Origin: Plazaster borealis | Lineage: Eukaryota; Echinodermata; Asteroidea; Forcipulatida; Labidiasteridae | Direction: 5' to 3' | NCBI GenBank assembly: GCA_021014325.1 | Contig: CM037463.1 | Coordinates: 7,881,001-7,945,000, forward strand | Length of the DNA stretch: 64,000 nucleotides | Shown here: positions 20,501 to 35,500 of the stretch, piece by piece | How the letters are laid out: every line of letters starts with the position of its first letter | Position numbering within the stretch: position 1 is the stretch's first letter | Translations under genes and position numbers: made by a program | Notes under the pieces: generated by a model | Databases searched by the model: none | Told to the model about the DNA's origin: nothing | What the model saw: the letters and a program-made list of their open reading frames with translations, nothing else

Positions 20501-23500
20501 TTTGACACAAGCAAAGTCTTTCTCGAAGGCTAAATGTCAAGATAAATTCTTGTAGATTTCATCTGCTAGGCTGATTCACGGCATGCAAGCGAAAGTAAAA
20601 GCATGGTAACTGGACGAGGAAGTTAAAGAAAGTAAAAGCATGGTAAATGGACGAGGAAGTTAGAGAAAGTAAAAGCATGGTAAATGGACGAGGAAGTTAG
20701 AGAAAGTAAAAGCATGGTAAATGGACGAGGAAGTTAGAGAAAGTAAAAGCATGGTAAATGGACGAGGAAGTTACAGAAGTGAAAAAGACATTACCTTTGA
20801 GAAGTACGTCAGCCAGCGGCTGCTAAAATTCTTAGCGGTGCAGTTTACTGATCGCCGACTGAGTAACACATTGTTAGACTCGCTACAAATCAGCAACAAG
20901 AAAGTATTAATGAGTTTGATTTAAAAATTGCAGAAAACTATCACCAAAAAGATCCATTTTCAATAGCAGTTCACACATATGAAACGCAAATGAAGTACAA
21001 TAAAAGTTAAAAAATTGTGATGAAGAATGAATTTATGAGTTAATACAGATTTATTTGTATAATAGTTCAATAACCGTTTAGAGAACAAAGCACAAGCTTG
21101 TACATAAATGCCCGTAGCTGCCGTAAATTGCCACAAAATTTGACCCAAGTGATGTTTGGAGTTTTGCATGGTGTGGATCATGAAAACAACTTTAGTTAGT
21201 AAATTTGCGGTACAACCACATATACAACTCTTAAGGGAGAAGTGTTGGCTCTGATAAGAACCTGTGTGGTTTAAGAAGAGCTGGTGTTGACCCACTTTTA
21301 GTAAACCAAAGAGAGCAAACTAAATGTTTGATTGGCTTGAAATCTTTCAACATTTCCAATAGTGCCAAAATTTCTAAAACAAAAATAAATTTCTGTTTTA
21401 TTTCATTTTTCCAGACATTTTAACTAAAAAAACCAACATCAAAATATAAAATATAAAATATACAAAATCAGCAATATTAGCAATGTTCCTGTAGACAAGC
21501 AGAGTATACTGTTTGAAATTTCAAGAAGAACAAACCAATGGCTCTTCTAGAGCCAACAATCCTTCCAAAAGAGACGGTTGAATTCCCAAGATTTACTAGT
21601 GATAGTAACTTCCTATTAACAACATATTTAGGCGTACTGTGATGATTATGCAGAAATGAACGGTCTCTAAAGAGATAAGATTCACCGGATTATTATTTTG
21701 TTTTCACTTACATGTCTTTGATGACCATTTTCTTAAGCTTCATTCTGCCCTTTTCAAGTCTGCCTTGTCTGGCCCTCAACAAGTTTGGGAAGAGTGCACC
21801 ACACAGGACACCCTGGGAAATAACAACAATTAGAAAACTGTCTTAGATGTAAAAATTAATGGGATTCCTTAATAGTTGAAGATTTAGTAGTTCAAGCCAG
21901 TGTGTCTTGAATATTTGAACTTCCTTGTAATAATAATAAGACGGGAAAAATAGAGTATTGACAAGGTCTTAAAGGCACTGAGCACGTTTGGAAATTGTCA
22001 AAGACCAGTGTTCTCACTTGGTGTATCCCAACATACATAAAATAACAAGCCTGTGAAAATTTGGGCCCAATTGGTCATCGAAGTTGCAAGAAAATGATGA
22101 TAGAAAAAACACCCCTGTTGTACAAATTTGTGTGCTTTCAGATAGGAATAAAAACTTCTTGCAAGAAGTTTTTATTATTTTAGTGAGAAATTACCGCTTT
22201 CTCAAAAATTACGTTACTTCAGAGGGAGTCGTTTCCTACCATGTTTTATACTATCAACAGCTCTCCGTTGCTTGTTACCAAGTAAGTTTTTATGCTAATA
22301 TTTGTTTTTGAGTCATTACCAAACGTGTACGATACCTTTAAACAGTTGGTTTAAAAGCAAGAGTTATCACTCTGTTATTCCCATTCATAAATACCCTTTT
22401 TGTTAAAAAGTGTAAAAATAAAGGAAAAATTGTAATTAAACCTCAATTCCTGTCCTCCGGCTGTTTCGCCAAAGATCAAATTGCACAAGGTGGTCAACGG
22501 TTGTGCTGATGCGTGCATTCTTATATATTTTATGTTGAGAATACCGTATGTATTGATTGCTTAACGCATTATTAGCGCCCGCTTAAGCTTGCGCGCCAAC
22601 ACGCGTATGGCTATGAATGCCAAATACGCTTTAACCAACTGGTCTTAAACAGCTACAGCCATGTCTTTATCAGCCGTTTAATACCAAGTAAACATGGTCA
22701 TGTGACCACCTTTCAACCAATAGGACTGCCTGAACCGTGTGGGGTATTTGTGAGTAATAAATAATAATGACCCTATAGCAGGCATGATGTATGTTCCTTG
22801 GAAAAAAGTAGGAATATTTTATCTAGTACAAGGGCTGACTTACATGTACACATGGTGTTGGCTTTAATAGATGTTTCAGGGCTATTTAATCACAATTTTT
22901 TCTGATTTTTCCCCAGGGCAATGGCCAAGGCAGAAAATAACAAAGTTCCTCAGAGATGTGAACAGAAGGTTACAAACAACCAGAGTGGTAGTTCACAGAA
23001 AAACTAAGACCGAAAGTGGCGCCATTTTGCCAAGAAATCAACATTCAAAGTTGTTTCCCGACAAAGCTTCAATGTGCTCCACATCAAGAGCAAATCTTAA
23101 TGATTGGGAAAGAATGAAAATAGTATAAACTATTACCTTGAAAAGTTTATCATCATGGGCTTGGTCACTGCTGCCATCGTAACCATGGAGACAGTCCTTG
23201 GATGTTGTCACTAAACCTGCATCCGCTAAATTCTCTGACAGTTGTTGCCGAAGACCTAGAGTGTTCCATGAACATAACAAAAAATTAATTCTATACACTG
23301 GGATAAGAAGCCTGCATGAAGCCATAAAGAGCGCTTGGGATTTAAATCAGAGGTTGTGTGTTCGAGTCCTGGCTAAGTTACAGATGTAAGTTTTTATTGT
23401 AAATGTACACAACATTTTGGTAAATTTAAACCTAGCTTAAAGTTAAAGAATACCCAAAGAACGTTTAGTTACAGAGGTACAAAACTATGGCATGAGCTTC

Positions 23501-26500
23501 CAGCTACTGTTAGAAACCAACCTAGCATAAACTCACTCAGATCAGAATTTTATTTTTAATAAGACTCGCCTTCTTGGTTTTTAAACATTTCTGCAATCCT
23601 CATGTTTTTTTTGTTCTTGTTGTTTTTTATTGTTTGGTTGTACACTTTTTGTAATAATATAAGGTTGTAATGTTGTATGTTTTTAGTGGTTCCACTGCTG
23701 AGCATCAGTGGAAAACAGCTTTCATGCTGAGCTGATTTTACCCAGTATAAATAAATAAATAAATAAAAATTAAAAAAAATTCTTTAGTGCTTCTTTATTG
23801 GTGAAGCATAAAACAACAATTTAAACACAGAGAGAGTGCGACTTAAGAAAAAGAAAAAAAACATTCAAAATATTTTTTTGTTTTTGGGAAAACCAGTAAA
23901 TACAATTTTAAAACTTGTGTGAAACTTTGATGTTCGGAATCGCCACACCACCCCAATTAGGCACTGGGCATGGTGCACAAATCTGGGCCCAATTTCATAA
24001 AGCCTAAAATCACAAAAACTTGCCAAGCACAGAAAAACCTTGCTTAGCAGAAACAGGTTACCAGCCAACATTCCATAAAGTTTACATTGTTGCGACTGAT
24101 GCCACACCCACTTTTTTGCTTAACAAAGAAAACCATTTTGTAAGGGCTAGTGAATCTAAATTTTGGGTTTAACAAGTATATATATATTTCTTTACAGCAC
24201 ACTAGAAAATAGTATGACTCACTTCTGATGAAAAGCATGGTAGAATGGTGTATATAATGTTTATCATTGAACGTTCTAACATCTCTGGAGTACATGGCCT
24301 GGTCCCAGGCTTCATACAGCTGTACCTGGGTTAGATGGTCACTCTGGCTATCATCGGCAAATTGTTTCCTAATCTAGAAGAACAACAACAACAACAACGA
24401 TATAGTCCATTGCAAACAATGCTCGGTAAACATCAAAGACCTTATTTGCATATTGATCACATGTCGTTGTTGGACACTGTAACAATGGCGTCGCGAACAT
24501 GGTCATTTTTCAAACTGGTTAGAAACCAGATTTCAATCTAATTTGACTAAAAAAAACATGTGTGAGTGACTTTAGTCATACAGTAGGGTCCCACCTCTGC
24601 AACTGGTAGGATGTGGAATTGGTTTGGTGGCTTCTGTAGCATAACAAGAAGCAAATCGTAACCATTAATTTTCAAATGATCACAAGTTACCCCCATACCT
24701 TCATTTTGTCTTAACTTATGGAACCAGAACTTTACAGCCACACCATCCTTTTTATGCATTGCACACGAATCTACAGACCTTTGTTTTGTTATAAGAACGA
24801 CCACCATATTGCATGGGTGGCAGCGTTGAGTATCACAAAACATATAACCTGGGTTGGCACAAATTCACAAGTTCACTGCCCCTTTCAAAGCAGGCCTGTG
24901 GCTGTACATAGATTATGAACTCTCACCCTGTTACTGCACGTGCAAGCGCTCTCCATAGATATGATACGGAGGAAGGGCGCGTGCGTCAAATAACTCGGTG
25001 AGAGTTCGTAATTCCATGTACAGCCACAGGCCTGCTTTGATCACGATGAAACAGCCCCCTTAAGCCCTTTCTTATGAAGAATATTTGTATTTTGTTCGTT
25101 TTGGGTAGCACATTTGATTGATCAGTGAGTGATATGGGCAATTCGCCATATTTTTGACCGCGTGAGGGTGCATGTGGACCAATTTTTTCGGGATGAAAAA
25201 CAAATAAAAAAACAGGGTTTTTTCAATTTTGTTTATGTATTTCGTCACTGATGCAAGAAAACTACATACAGGCAATTAAAATAAGATGAAACTGTAATTG
25301 TGATGCAAGACATTCCCTGAAGAAAGCGCCCTCATGCGTTCAAAAATATGATCAATTTGAAAGCATTTAGATTAAATAATAAATTGCTTTTTTTTTGCAA
25401 TGACGGCAGCCCCTACTTTAGTCAGCCATGGTTGGCAAAACTTGCGGCTGTGACGTCACAAACCAATGGTCTATTTGAGTCCAAGGGGTTTAAATGTTGA
25501 GTTATCGTATGCTGTGGAATTCTGATGGATTCAGGCAGAGGGTTTCTAGATACTAGACTCAATGAGGTAAAAGCCATGTCTGAATTGGCGGCTGTGGCTG
25601 TTGCTAAGGGTGTTGCTATGGGCATCATATGCTTCAACACTTGTCCAAATGACAATCAAGCCGTAGCTGTAGCCACGGTCTTAAGCCAGATCCGAATTGG
25701 TGGCTACAGCTACGACTAAGACTGTTGCTAGGGGCATCCTATGCTTCAACGCATGATGATGCGGAAATCTAGCCATAGCTGTAGCCGCTAATTCGGACCC
25801 CTCCTTCAGTTTTTACCCGTAAGATAGCTGCTCTGTTCTCCATTGAGTCAACGAACGGTGCTCTTGTGTGCATACCAGCAGCCACTGTTAACATTGGATT
25901 CACACACCTGCACAGAAAATAGTACACAATTTTACAAAATGGAGTTTTCTTTAAAAAAATGTATTTTGATGGATTACTTGGAAGCACTTTGTGTACAAAA
26001 AACAATTGCAACTCTCATGGACATTGCAACACTTTTAAGTTCAGACATACCAACTTCGCAATTTCAAATAAAAAGGGGAAATGTTCATTCTGTGTTTTTC
26101 AGTTTATCTATGGCCAGTTGTTAAAGGAAAAAGGGGGAAATTAGTAGATCAGCTGAAAAATTGCATGCCTGTTAAATTGCTAAACGTTTATCAACAGAGT
26201 ACCTTAATTCAAATACCTTAATATTAGATTAAAAACATGTACCGTTTCAAAACATCTAAAACAGAGATGAACTTGTTAAATTCTCCCAAGATACCCCAAC
26301 CCCAGTTCTTAAAAAATATTGGAATTTGGGAGAGATCTGATATTTGAGATGTGGACTTGTTGCACTGATATGACAATTCACCATCACTTGTCATTTGATT
26401 CTTGGTTTAAAAGGTAGTATACAGGATTGGTAAGGATAAAAAACATTGTTGTTTAATTTTAGTCTGAAAGCTTACTGATAACGAGTTCATACTAGAAAAA

Positions 26501-29500
26501 CAAAATTCTGTGAAATATTTCCTTCTGAAATGAGGTTATATTCAAAAAAACTGTATCTGAAAAACCCATTTAAAAAAAACGCAACCAAAATTATGGACAA
26601 TGTGTTTACATGCTGAAAATTGTGTATGTTTTTTTCACTGTTTTCTCCCGACTCACACAACGGATTAAGCCCAAATTTTCACAGGTTTGTTATTTTGTAT
26701 GTATATGGTTGATCACTCAAAACATGAACACTGTCTGTGACTATTTTGTCACTATCTTGTCAGCTCTACCAATCCTGTATAACACCTTTAAGCATGCTGC
26801 AGACAAACAATGGGCTCCTGAAAGTCCATCCGGGTCTAGCTAGTTTACATTAGCTCTTTCATGTGTAATTATCGTTCTACATTTTGATTCAAGAATTTTA
26901 ACGAATGTCCAAAAAATAAATAATATTTTATGCAAGCTGTACAGCATTCTCACTTCTATATTGCAGAGAGCATAAGAGCCTTGGCTAGTTTAGGTCCAGT
27001 GGAATTCCACACTATTTTATCCCCTGGTTTACTAATATTTTTCATTTACATGTAATCAACGTTCAAATAGTAACCAAATAAATTACATAAATGTTGGTGG
27101 ATAAATACATGAAATATCTATGCAAGCTGTAAAGTAGTCTCACTTGTATATTGCAGAGAGCACAAGCGCCTTGGCTAGTCTAGGTTCAGTGGAAAGCCCC
27201 ACTATTTTGTCGCCCAGCGCAGTCAGGCTTTCATCATCATTGAGTATGGCAAGATCCTGCAGAACTTCAACAGCCTTTTCAACTAACAGAAATGGAGGGG
27301 AAAAAAGTGTCTTTAAGGTGGCCAGACAAACACTCACTCTCAAAAAACTAAGATGTTTGGGTTTCAGTTTATTGTTTCTTTGTTTGTTTCTCTTATTAAA
27401 CAAATTGTAGAAGTTTAAACTCAATTGATAGGTGAAATAAGAAATAATTGTAAAATAGCAAGTGCCTATGACACTCTCTCTAGCTTAAAAACTAACTTGA
27501 AAACACACCTGTTCAATTTAGGCTTTAAGTGCCGTCATTAGCAGAGTTCTTTTTCTATGCGCCAGGAGTGTCTTTGACAGACATGGAGCACTACAAATGT
27601 CCGTTATCATTATTATTGTTAATTTGGGGTTGAACAAAGAAAAATTGACTCGAGCGGGAGTTGAACCAACGACCTCCGGATTATTTCACTCTTCAATTCG
27701 GTTCTGATGACATAAATTGGTAAAGTTTATTGACTAGAACACTCTACAAATTTGATACACAGCTTCCAAAGCTTTTATTATTGAGAGGAACTCACCCGCT
27801 GGAAGTGGAGGCGGTTGGATTGCTTGGCCTAGAAGATCAGCTGCTCTCATGTGTGGAAAATGTAGCTTGGACTGTACCACTATCTGCTCTAGGGGGATCC
27901 TCAACATCTCTGGCGTTTGATAATCCTCTGACCATGAGAACGTTTAAGTTTAATTAATAATGAGTTTAATTGTGAAGGGTCTTTCAGGTATGATATTCAC
28001 TTTAATTTTTTGTATTTCGTTTTATTTAACCAGGGTAGCATCATCAGTTTTCAATGAACTGTTCTCCCTCCCTGGGGGCCCAGGGGCCAATTTCACAAAG
28101 AGCTAAGATTGATCTTAACTGCGAATCAATCTTAATTGCTAAGCAAAGTGTGATGTCAGAATACAAATCACTATGGTGATATTGACAACTCTTCACATGA
28201 ATCTTAGTGCGTTGTGAAATCGAGCCCTGGATACATACAATATAAAACACACAAGAATAAAATACAAAAGCAGCTAAAAATTACCTAAATAAATAGGTAG
28301 AATTCGTAGAAATACAAAATTGGGCCTAAGAATAAAACGCAAAAACAACACATCCACCCACAAAAAGAGGCGTTCAAAAAGAATTATAAAAAGGAGGATT
28401 AGAAAACAAAGTACATAGGTGGACTTGGACAAAAACAAAAATAAACAGTAAGAGACGTTCGAAGGGCATAAACAATTTTAAAAAGGGCATTTATTTTCAA
28501 AACGCTTAAATACAAATAGGAACATTTTATAGAATACAAGGTCTGACCTACCCATGGTGTAAGCTTTTATATACCCTTTCGGGCTGTTTGAAAACAAAAT
28601 TACTAATTTTCCGAGGGCAACAAAAATCAGAAATTAGTTTTTAAATTTAGGTTGTTTCTCGTACAGACACCTTCGCACTGACATCACACTCGGCTACTGT
28701 CTGCCCCATGGCCTGCCATTTTGGGACTCAGACTGCATATAAAAACATGGTGCTAGTGTGACTGCATGCACAGTGACACACGGGATGATGCAACCCAAAT
28801 GTATCGTGTGATGGCGTCAGGTAAATTGAGTTGATTGTTTCTGCTGCTGATTGTTGAGAAATGATCTTGGAAGGATGGCACGACATTGCTTTTTTTGAAA
28901 AATATTTTTTGGGGTCTCATTACCACATCTGTCACTTACTGTTTCCTTCATTATTATTATTTATCATAATTTTCTAATATCGTATATGTCTTTTAAAGAT
29001 CATATTTTTGTAACTATGAAATCAAAAAGCTTCTCAGCAGCCCCCAAAATGTATAAATACAGAGGCTTCCTACGAACCAAAAATGCTGGGATAACACACA
29101 CTTTTTCACAATAAGGGCCCAATTCATGGCTCTGCTTACCGTGGAATTCTGCACTTACGAAGCCCTTGTAGCACATAAATCTATGATACGTAAGCGCAGA
29201 ATTCTGCGGTAAGCAGAGCCATGAAATTGGGCCAAGGAGAGTCTCAAAAGATAGACGGATAGAAACATTCTAATTGGATCGGATAAGAATGTCTTCCGGC
29301 GCGTGAACATGGACCATTCCGTTGGACCGCCGGAAAGTTCCATTAGAACGTTCAAAATGCTAACGCACGTGTTCACTCATGTAGGATTGTGCATGTTCAA
29401 GCGTTATGTTTACTCTTGTGTACTGACAGCTAGTGGTGGAATGTTTGTCTGACATGCGGGTACTATGAGCAAAAGTGATGCCATTAGTGCAGAGTGCTGT

Positions 29501-32500
29501 TATCAGAGTGCACTTACCAAGTCGTTGGTATCTTTCCCTGGTAAACAGATGGTAGCATTCTCCCGGCTGGCAGCGGCCCGCTCGACCTTTACGCTGTCTA
29601 ACATTGGCCTTAGATATCCAGTGCACATCCAGACATGATACCTAGGATTGGTTGCAATGCATCTATGGTTTATTCATCTCAACTTGTTAGCCCATATTAA
29701 CCCTCCTACTATTGGTATGATTTTCCAGTGAGTTGACCAACCATTTGAATTGAAAATGTTTAGCTCTGTGGGTCGCGTGTGGGGTAGCAATACTGTACAC
29801 AGAACTTGCTGGGTAAATTTATGTGTGTGCACTGTGTAATAGGCATTTACCACATATCATATTGCTAAATGGCAGAATTTATCTATCATTTCAAAACCAC
29901 AGTGGATAATATTGAATGGTCAGACAGTAGGAGGGTTGACTGTGAAATGTGTAAATGCATTCACCACACGATATCATATTAAACATAGAACACTGGAACC
30001 CATTCTTTACAGTCAGAAAACAACAAACCACGACAAAGCAAAATGTATGATAAAATGTAGGGGACTGAAAATGATGTACTACATTTGTAGGGAATAAGAT
30101 ATGAAACATTCCACCAACAAAAGGAATGTCAATCATTCTCCCTGGATAGTGTCTGGGGCTACCATTTTGAAGGAAAGGAAGGTCTCTTTTTTTGTTTTTA
30201 CTGTCAGCTACATTTAAGCGTTAAGGAAATTTTGGAAAATGGACCAAAAAGACCTATGGTAAAATGCAAAATAATAGTTACTGGCCTAACGTTTTGAGTC
30301 TTTCTCGAAAGGCTAAATGACAACACAACAATACTAGTGTAAGAAGAAATTTGGAAACGGATTTCAACATTTGTTACCATTATACAATTAACCTGTTAAA
30401 CGTCCCAACCCTAGCAATCAAATTTAACTTGCAAATGGCTTGTTCTATCAGGAATGGATAAACTTACCCCCAAGTTGACATTGTATCGATCCTCTTTGTG
30501 GTTGCCTGGATTGACCACGTACACCACATCGTTAATTGTTATAGATGTCTCGGCGATGTTGGTGGCTAGAACGATCTTCCTGACACCATCTCCAGTGCTG
30601 CATTTCAAACCATAAAGAAATTTAGAGTTGAACAAAGAAAAAATGTATCTTCTGCCATACCCTCAATACCTTCTTGTTTTCTAAAATGTGTTATACAGGA
30701 TTGGTAAGGTTACAAAACATCATTGTTTAATTGCAGTCTGAAAGGTAACGTATAATGAAGTTCACACTAGACCATTTTTTTCTGTGAAATATTTCCCTCT
30801 GAAATGAAGTCATATTCGAGAAAAACTATATCTGAACACCTAAAAACAAAACCTGTTACCTCCAAATTAACGTGCGGGAGGTCGCAAATGTATACAGTCA
30901 ATTTCTCTTGTTGTTAATTACATACTTGACACATTTAGAACAATAATGCTGTGGGTAAATCTCAAAGACTCAAATTACCTGAGATTTTTTACAAGTTCAA
31001 CTGTTAATGTTCTTTACTACACATTAAGATTTTCAAACCTTTCAAAGATGGTCTGCTGTGATGAAAGTGGAACGCTTGAATGTACAGGCAACACTAAATG
31101 TTTATCACTCTGAAAATAAAGGTCAATAAATACGCAGGTTTGATAATACAGCATATGTAAGGCCCACTTTCCTGTAAAACATTCAAAGGCGCCGGTCTAA
31201 AAAAATTAAGTTAGTTAAAAGTATTTTCCTTTTCCAATTGTTGGGAAAGCAAGGGTGAACAAGTGTTTCTGCTGGAAGAGAGTGATGTTGGGCATTTGTC
31301 TGAGGTCTTCAGGAAGTGATTTCCAAAGTCTTTGTGTTATGTTGGAAAAGGCTCAACGAAAAAACATGAAGAAATATTTCTTCTACCGTCAGGGTCCATG
31401 TCAACATTTTAAAGAGCAGCTCAAGCATGGGGAGTTTGCCTCTTTCAAGATAATCTGATGGCCAAGGGAGGTGAATGTAAATCGTACAATCAGGAAAAAT
31501 CCGTACAAATCACACATATGCACTGAGATGAGACATGTAGTTTTCTTACCCTTGGCCAAATTTCCTGCAGCATGTCACAGACATTTCTGATGTCCTGCCA
31601 TCCTGGCAGAAAACACAAGATGGCACCCTGTTGAAAGGTGAACGTAAAGACAAAAAATAGAAGAGTAAATAAATGAATGTATGGAAAGGCTACACGAGGA
31701 TGTAAGACAATATATATGCAAATTTACACAGCACATGCAAAATATTAATTTTGTTTTTTATGAACAACTGTCTTACAAAGTTCAGTGGAATTGTTTTAAG
31801 TTTTTGAACAGTTGAATGGATTTTGTGAATTAAGTAAATGAGGGAGAAAACGAAATGTTGTAGAATCATTCCGGTTTTACTTTTCAGTCATAATGCTTTG
31901 TTTGCTCTTCACGTTTTCAGTGGCTAGCCAGCAAGACCAGTTAGCTTTTTATTTTCCAAATCCAGCAGGTTTTTCTCTAGTCTGTATTTCATATTTTATT
32001 TATTTCTGGTAATGAAACCAAGGATGCCTCATAAGTGAACTTAATCACTGTAGCTCACAAGCCTGAGGAAACCTGTAAACAAGGGTGCTTGCTATATGAA
32101 CCAGAAACACCGGGGTTAACCCCTACTCTTCCACAATAAATGTTCTGGGTTCTTTTACGTGCACACCAATCCTAGTACACCGGACCTACGGCTTAATGTC
32201 CCATCTGATGGACGAAGCAATTATGGTAAAGTATCTTGCTCAAGGACACAAGTGCCACAACCAGGACTCGAAACCCACACTCTGCTGACCAGAAACACCA
32301 CCAGAGCTTGAGTCTGGTGCTCTAAACTGCTCGGTCAAGACACGGCACAACACTGAACAGTTAGCCAGTGGAATGCTGTTAAGGGAGAATGCTGTAATGT
32401 GAAATATCAAAATCAATACACTCAACATCTACCGTAATTTCCTGCGGATAAGGCGCTCGGCGCATAAGGTGCAGTACCTCAAATTACCAAAATAAGATTC

Positions 32501-35500
32501 AAGGGTTATCAGATAAGGCGCTCCGCCGCATAACGCAATGTATCTTTCACATTATACACGCTCGCGAAGTCACATACTGCTTGTACATCAACACATACAG
32601 GGGTCATTGTGATGGTATAAGCACACTTATTGGCTGCTTGTCTTTGCTATCTCGCTTTTTCGAACGCTAGAGGACGCTTTCTTAATAATGCTTTCACATC
32701 ACAGACATAAAATACCTTATTATATGTCTGTGTTTTACATTAGGAACATACGCCCTCTGTTGGCGAAATTCACGATAACATTAAAAAATGACTTGTTTAA
32801 TAAAGACTAGTACCTGTCAAGTGATATAGCTGTGTACTGTGTGTGCAGCATGCATTGATCGTCGCTCATTCCCGACGGCCAGTGACTTCGTTCTTCGGTA
32901 AGTTTTGTCAAAAATGTGAACGGTTTAGGTTTTAATTTAAGAAAAATGTGACATGTAGAATTACCCTGGACGAAATAAAGGAACTATTTTGCAGTATAAA
33001 TGTAAGATTTCACATTGTAACCATCACAATGAACTCAATCAAAATCATATCAGGCGCATCGGAAGATAAGACGCACGGACTTTTTTGTAATTTCGAAAGT
33101 CAGATAAGACGTGTCTTAACCGCAGGAAATTACAGTATGTAATAGCTTTAGATGTAAGCTTTTGGAGGGTGTACAGGTACCAGACTCACCTGAGGTTTGT
33201 TCTCATCGATGTATTTAATAACATCAACAGCCAGGTTAATATCAGTTAACGGCCTGACCTCAAATTCTTCATCATCGCCTGTTCGAGGCTCTCCTTTGAT
33301 GTTGTCATTGTAACTACTATTGCTATGGTCTGTCAGATAGGATCTTTCTGGTATAAAGTGTTCCTTGACTGGGTACATGAAGCCTGGTACACTGATCATT
33401 GGGCAGCTGTGGAAGACAGATTGATAAATTAGAAGAAAACAATTTTTGCCAAAATTAAGATTCATAGACAAATGCTTCAACCCAAGACTTCTGTTATCTT
33501 AATAATAATAATATTAATGAGCATTTATCTCTTGGCTTGGCTTCCCGAATGAAGATTTTATGAAGGCGTTTCTCTTCTTGTGCAGGCTCTTCGGTGGCTG
33601 ACAAGGCCTATGCCGGATAGGCAGTTTCGCCCCTAATCCATCGCTGCAGGGCTTGGGGGTGTGAGGGTAGCCTTTACACCTGTGCGGTGAAGCATAAGGT
33701 GGAGTGCTGTGTGGGAGGTACACACCCCACCCGAAACACCCAAGGGTCATCTGCCATGGCCTAGGAAACTTGGATGGTGACAGCGAAGTCCACGGGTTGT
33801 AGGATTTAAATCAGAGTGTCCTTCTCCTAGCCTTCCCCATGAATGGGTATGGCTGCAAGGCAGCGGAGGTTTGAGAGTTTCCTACCCTCCAGGGTTGATG
33901 AGCTCCATCTACCTGAAGCAACTGGTTTTAAGTAAGCCTGTGACCCTACGTTTAATTTACTATTCGTTTAAACAAAACTTTTCTAAACGGTTAACCGTTT
34001 AAACGTTTGTCGGCGGCAGGTCAATTTTTTCTAAAATACACGAACACCAAAGACAATCCTCCATGGTAGAAGGAAGTCACAATGTTTTGACTATTAACAC
34101 CAGACTGTACCTGTGTCAGTATATATTGTATGTACTTGCATCATGTCGTTTCCTTAAAGCTCAAACAAAAAATACAAATGTTCAACCGTCACAGGCTTAG
34201 TTTTAAGGCGCCAGAAATTCCCCCTTGCCCCTTGTCTTGTCAGTAAAAATGGTTTCTTCCGAAACCCCTCTTTAAAGGATAAAATACTTACATCAGTTTA
34301 AAGACAAAGTACAGTGTAATCTTAAATAGAGTGGTATACACGATATATGACAGAGGGTGTTCCCCTATTTGTTCCCATACTTTAACGCAGTCTTCTTCTT
34401 TTGTACAAAAGTACCCCCCCCTAAAATCATCTAAAGAATTCCTGAGATTCCCAGAACACAATGAAGACACAATAGGAGGGGGGGGGGGGTTTACACCATG
34501 ATGCCACATATTGAGCACCAAATGAAGAGTGGGACAGGAATGGTTCTTACTTGCTGAAGTAAGACGAGATGAGACGAGCGTTGATGGATGCACTCATGAG
34601 GATGAGCTTGATGTCAGGGTTCTCCTTCAGGAGATTCTTGAGTAGGATGAGGAGGAAATCCGTGCTGATGTCTCGTTCATGGACCTCATCAACGATGACG
34701 TGGCTGATACCTGAAAGAGAGCCACACCCGTCGGTCACAGTTAGTACTTAGAATCTGAGGCTTCGCGTTCTGTTTTATTTATGAAAAAGATAACCTTTTT
34801 GAGGTATGGTGGAAACTGTATGAGTGCACTGTGTGGTTTGGGTGTATCAGACAAATTTACCCAAACCAAGTTGTACCACAGTTAATCGTGTCCACCATAT
34901 CTCAAAATGGCTTATTGCGATCAAAATGACCCGGGTGTAAATGCAAAAACAAGGCAATGGCGTCTAGTTTTGAACCTTGCAGAGTCTTTCTCAAAGGCTT
35001 TAAAACAATAGGTGCTACACCCTGCACTGAAGTCACATGTAGCTGCAGCCTAGGCATGGTTTGGGAGTCAAAATTGCATGTAGACATATGTTTGCGTCTC
35101 ACCACATGCACTTTGCCTAAAATCCACACTGCACAGTTAACATCTGACTCCCAAAATGGTGCAACCATCAGGGGAGATCAAGTAGAGTAGGGGATTGGGG
35201 TAGCGAAAGGTTAGGGTAAGGGTTACAGTTAGGTTTTGGGGTAGGGCAGAGCTATCAACATTTACATCTCGCAATCAGGGAGATTTTGTACAACAATCCG
35301 AGAGATATATAGAATTACATTCAACATAATAGGCAACAAGTTTTATCAGAGAGATTTTCAAATTTGTTCATCAGAACATGGAAAGATTGGTTTGATTTGC
35401 AGGGAGAGTTGGCAGTTCTGGTAGGGTGAGGGTTGGGGGTTGATTATATATCCCGCTACCTTTCAGACCGGGGTTGCTCTCCATCTTTTTCAGCAGGATA

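Noticed and set aside
26610..26843. Protein-coding frame of 77 codons
   Set aside because: It lies in the arm of a TTAA fold-back MITE and equivalent frames occur by chance in other copies.
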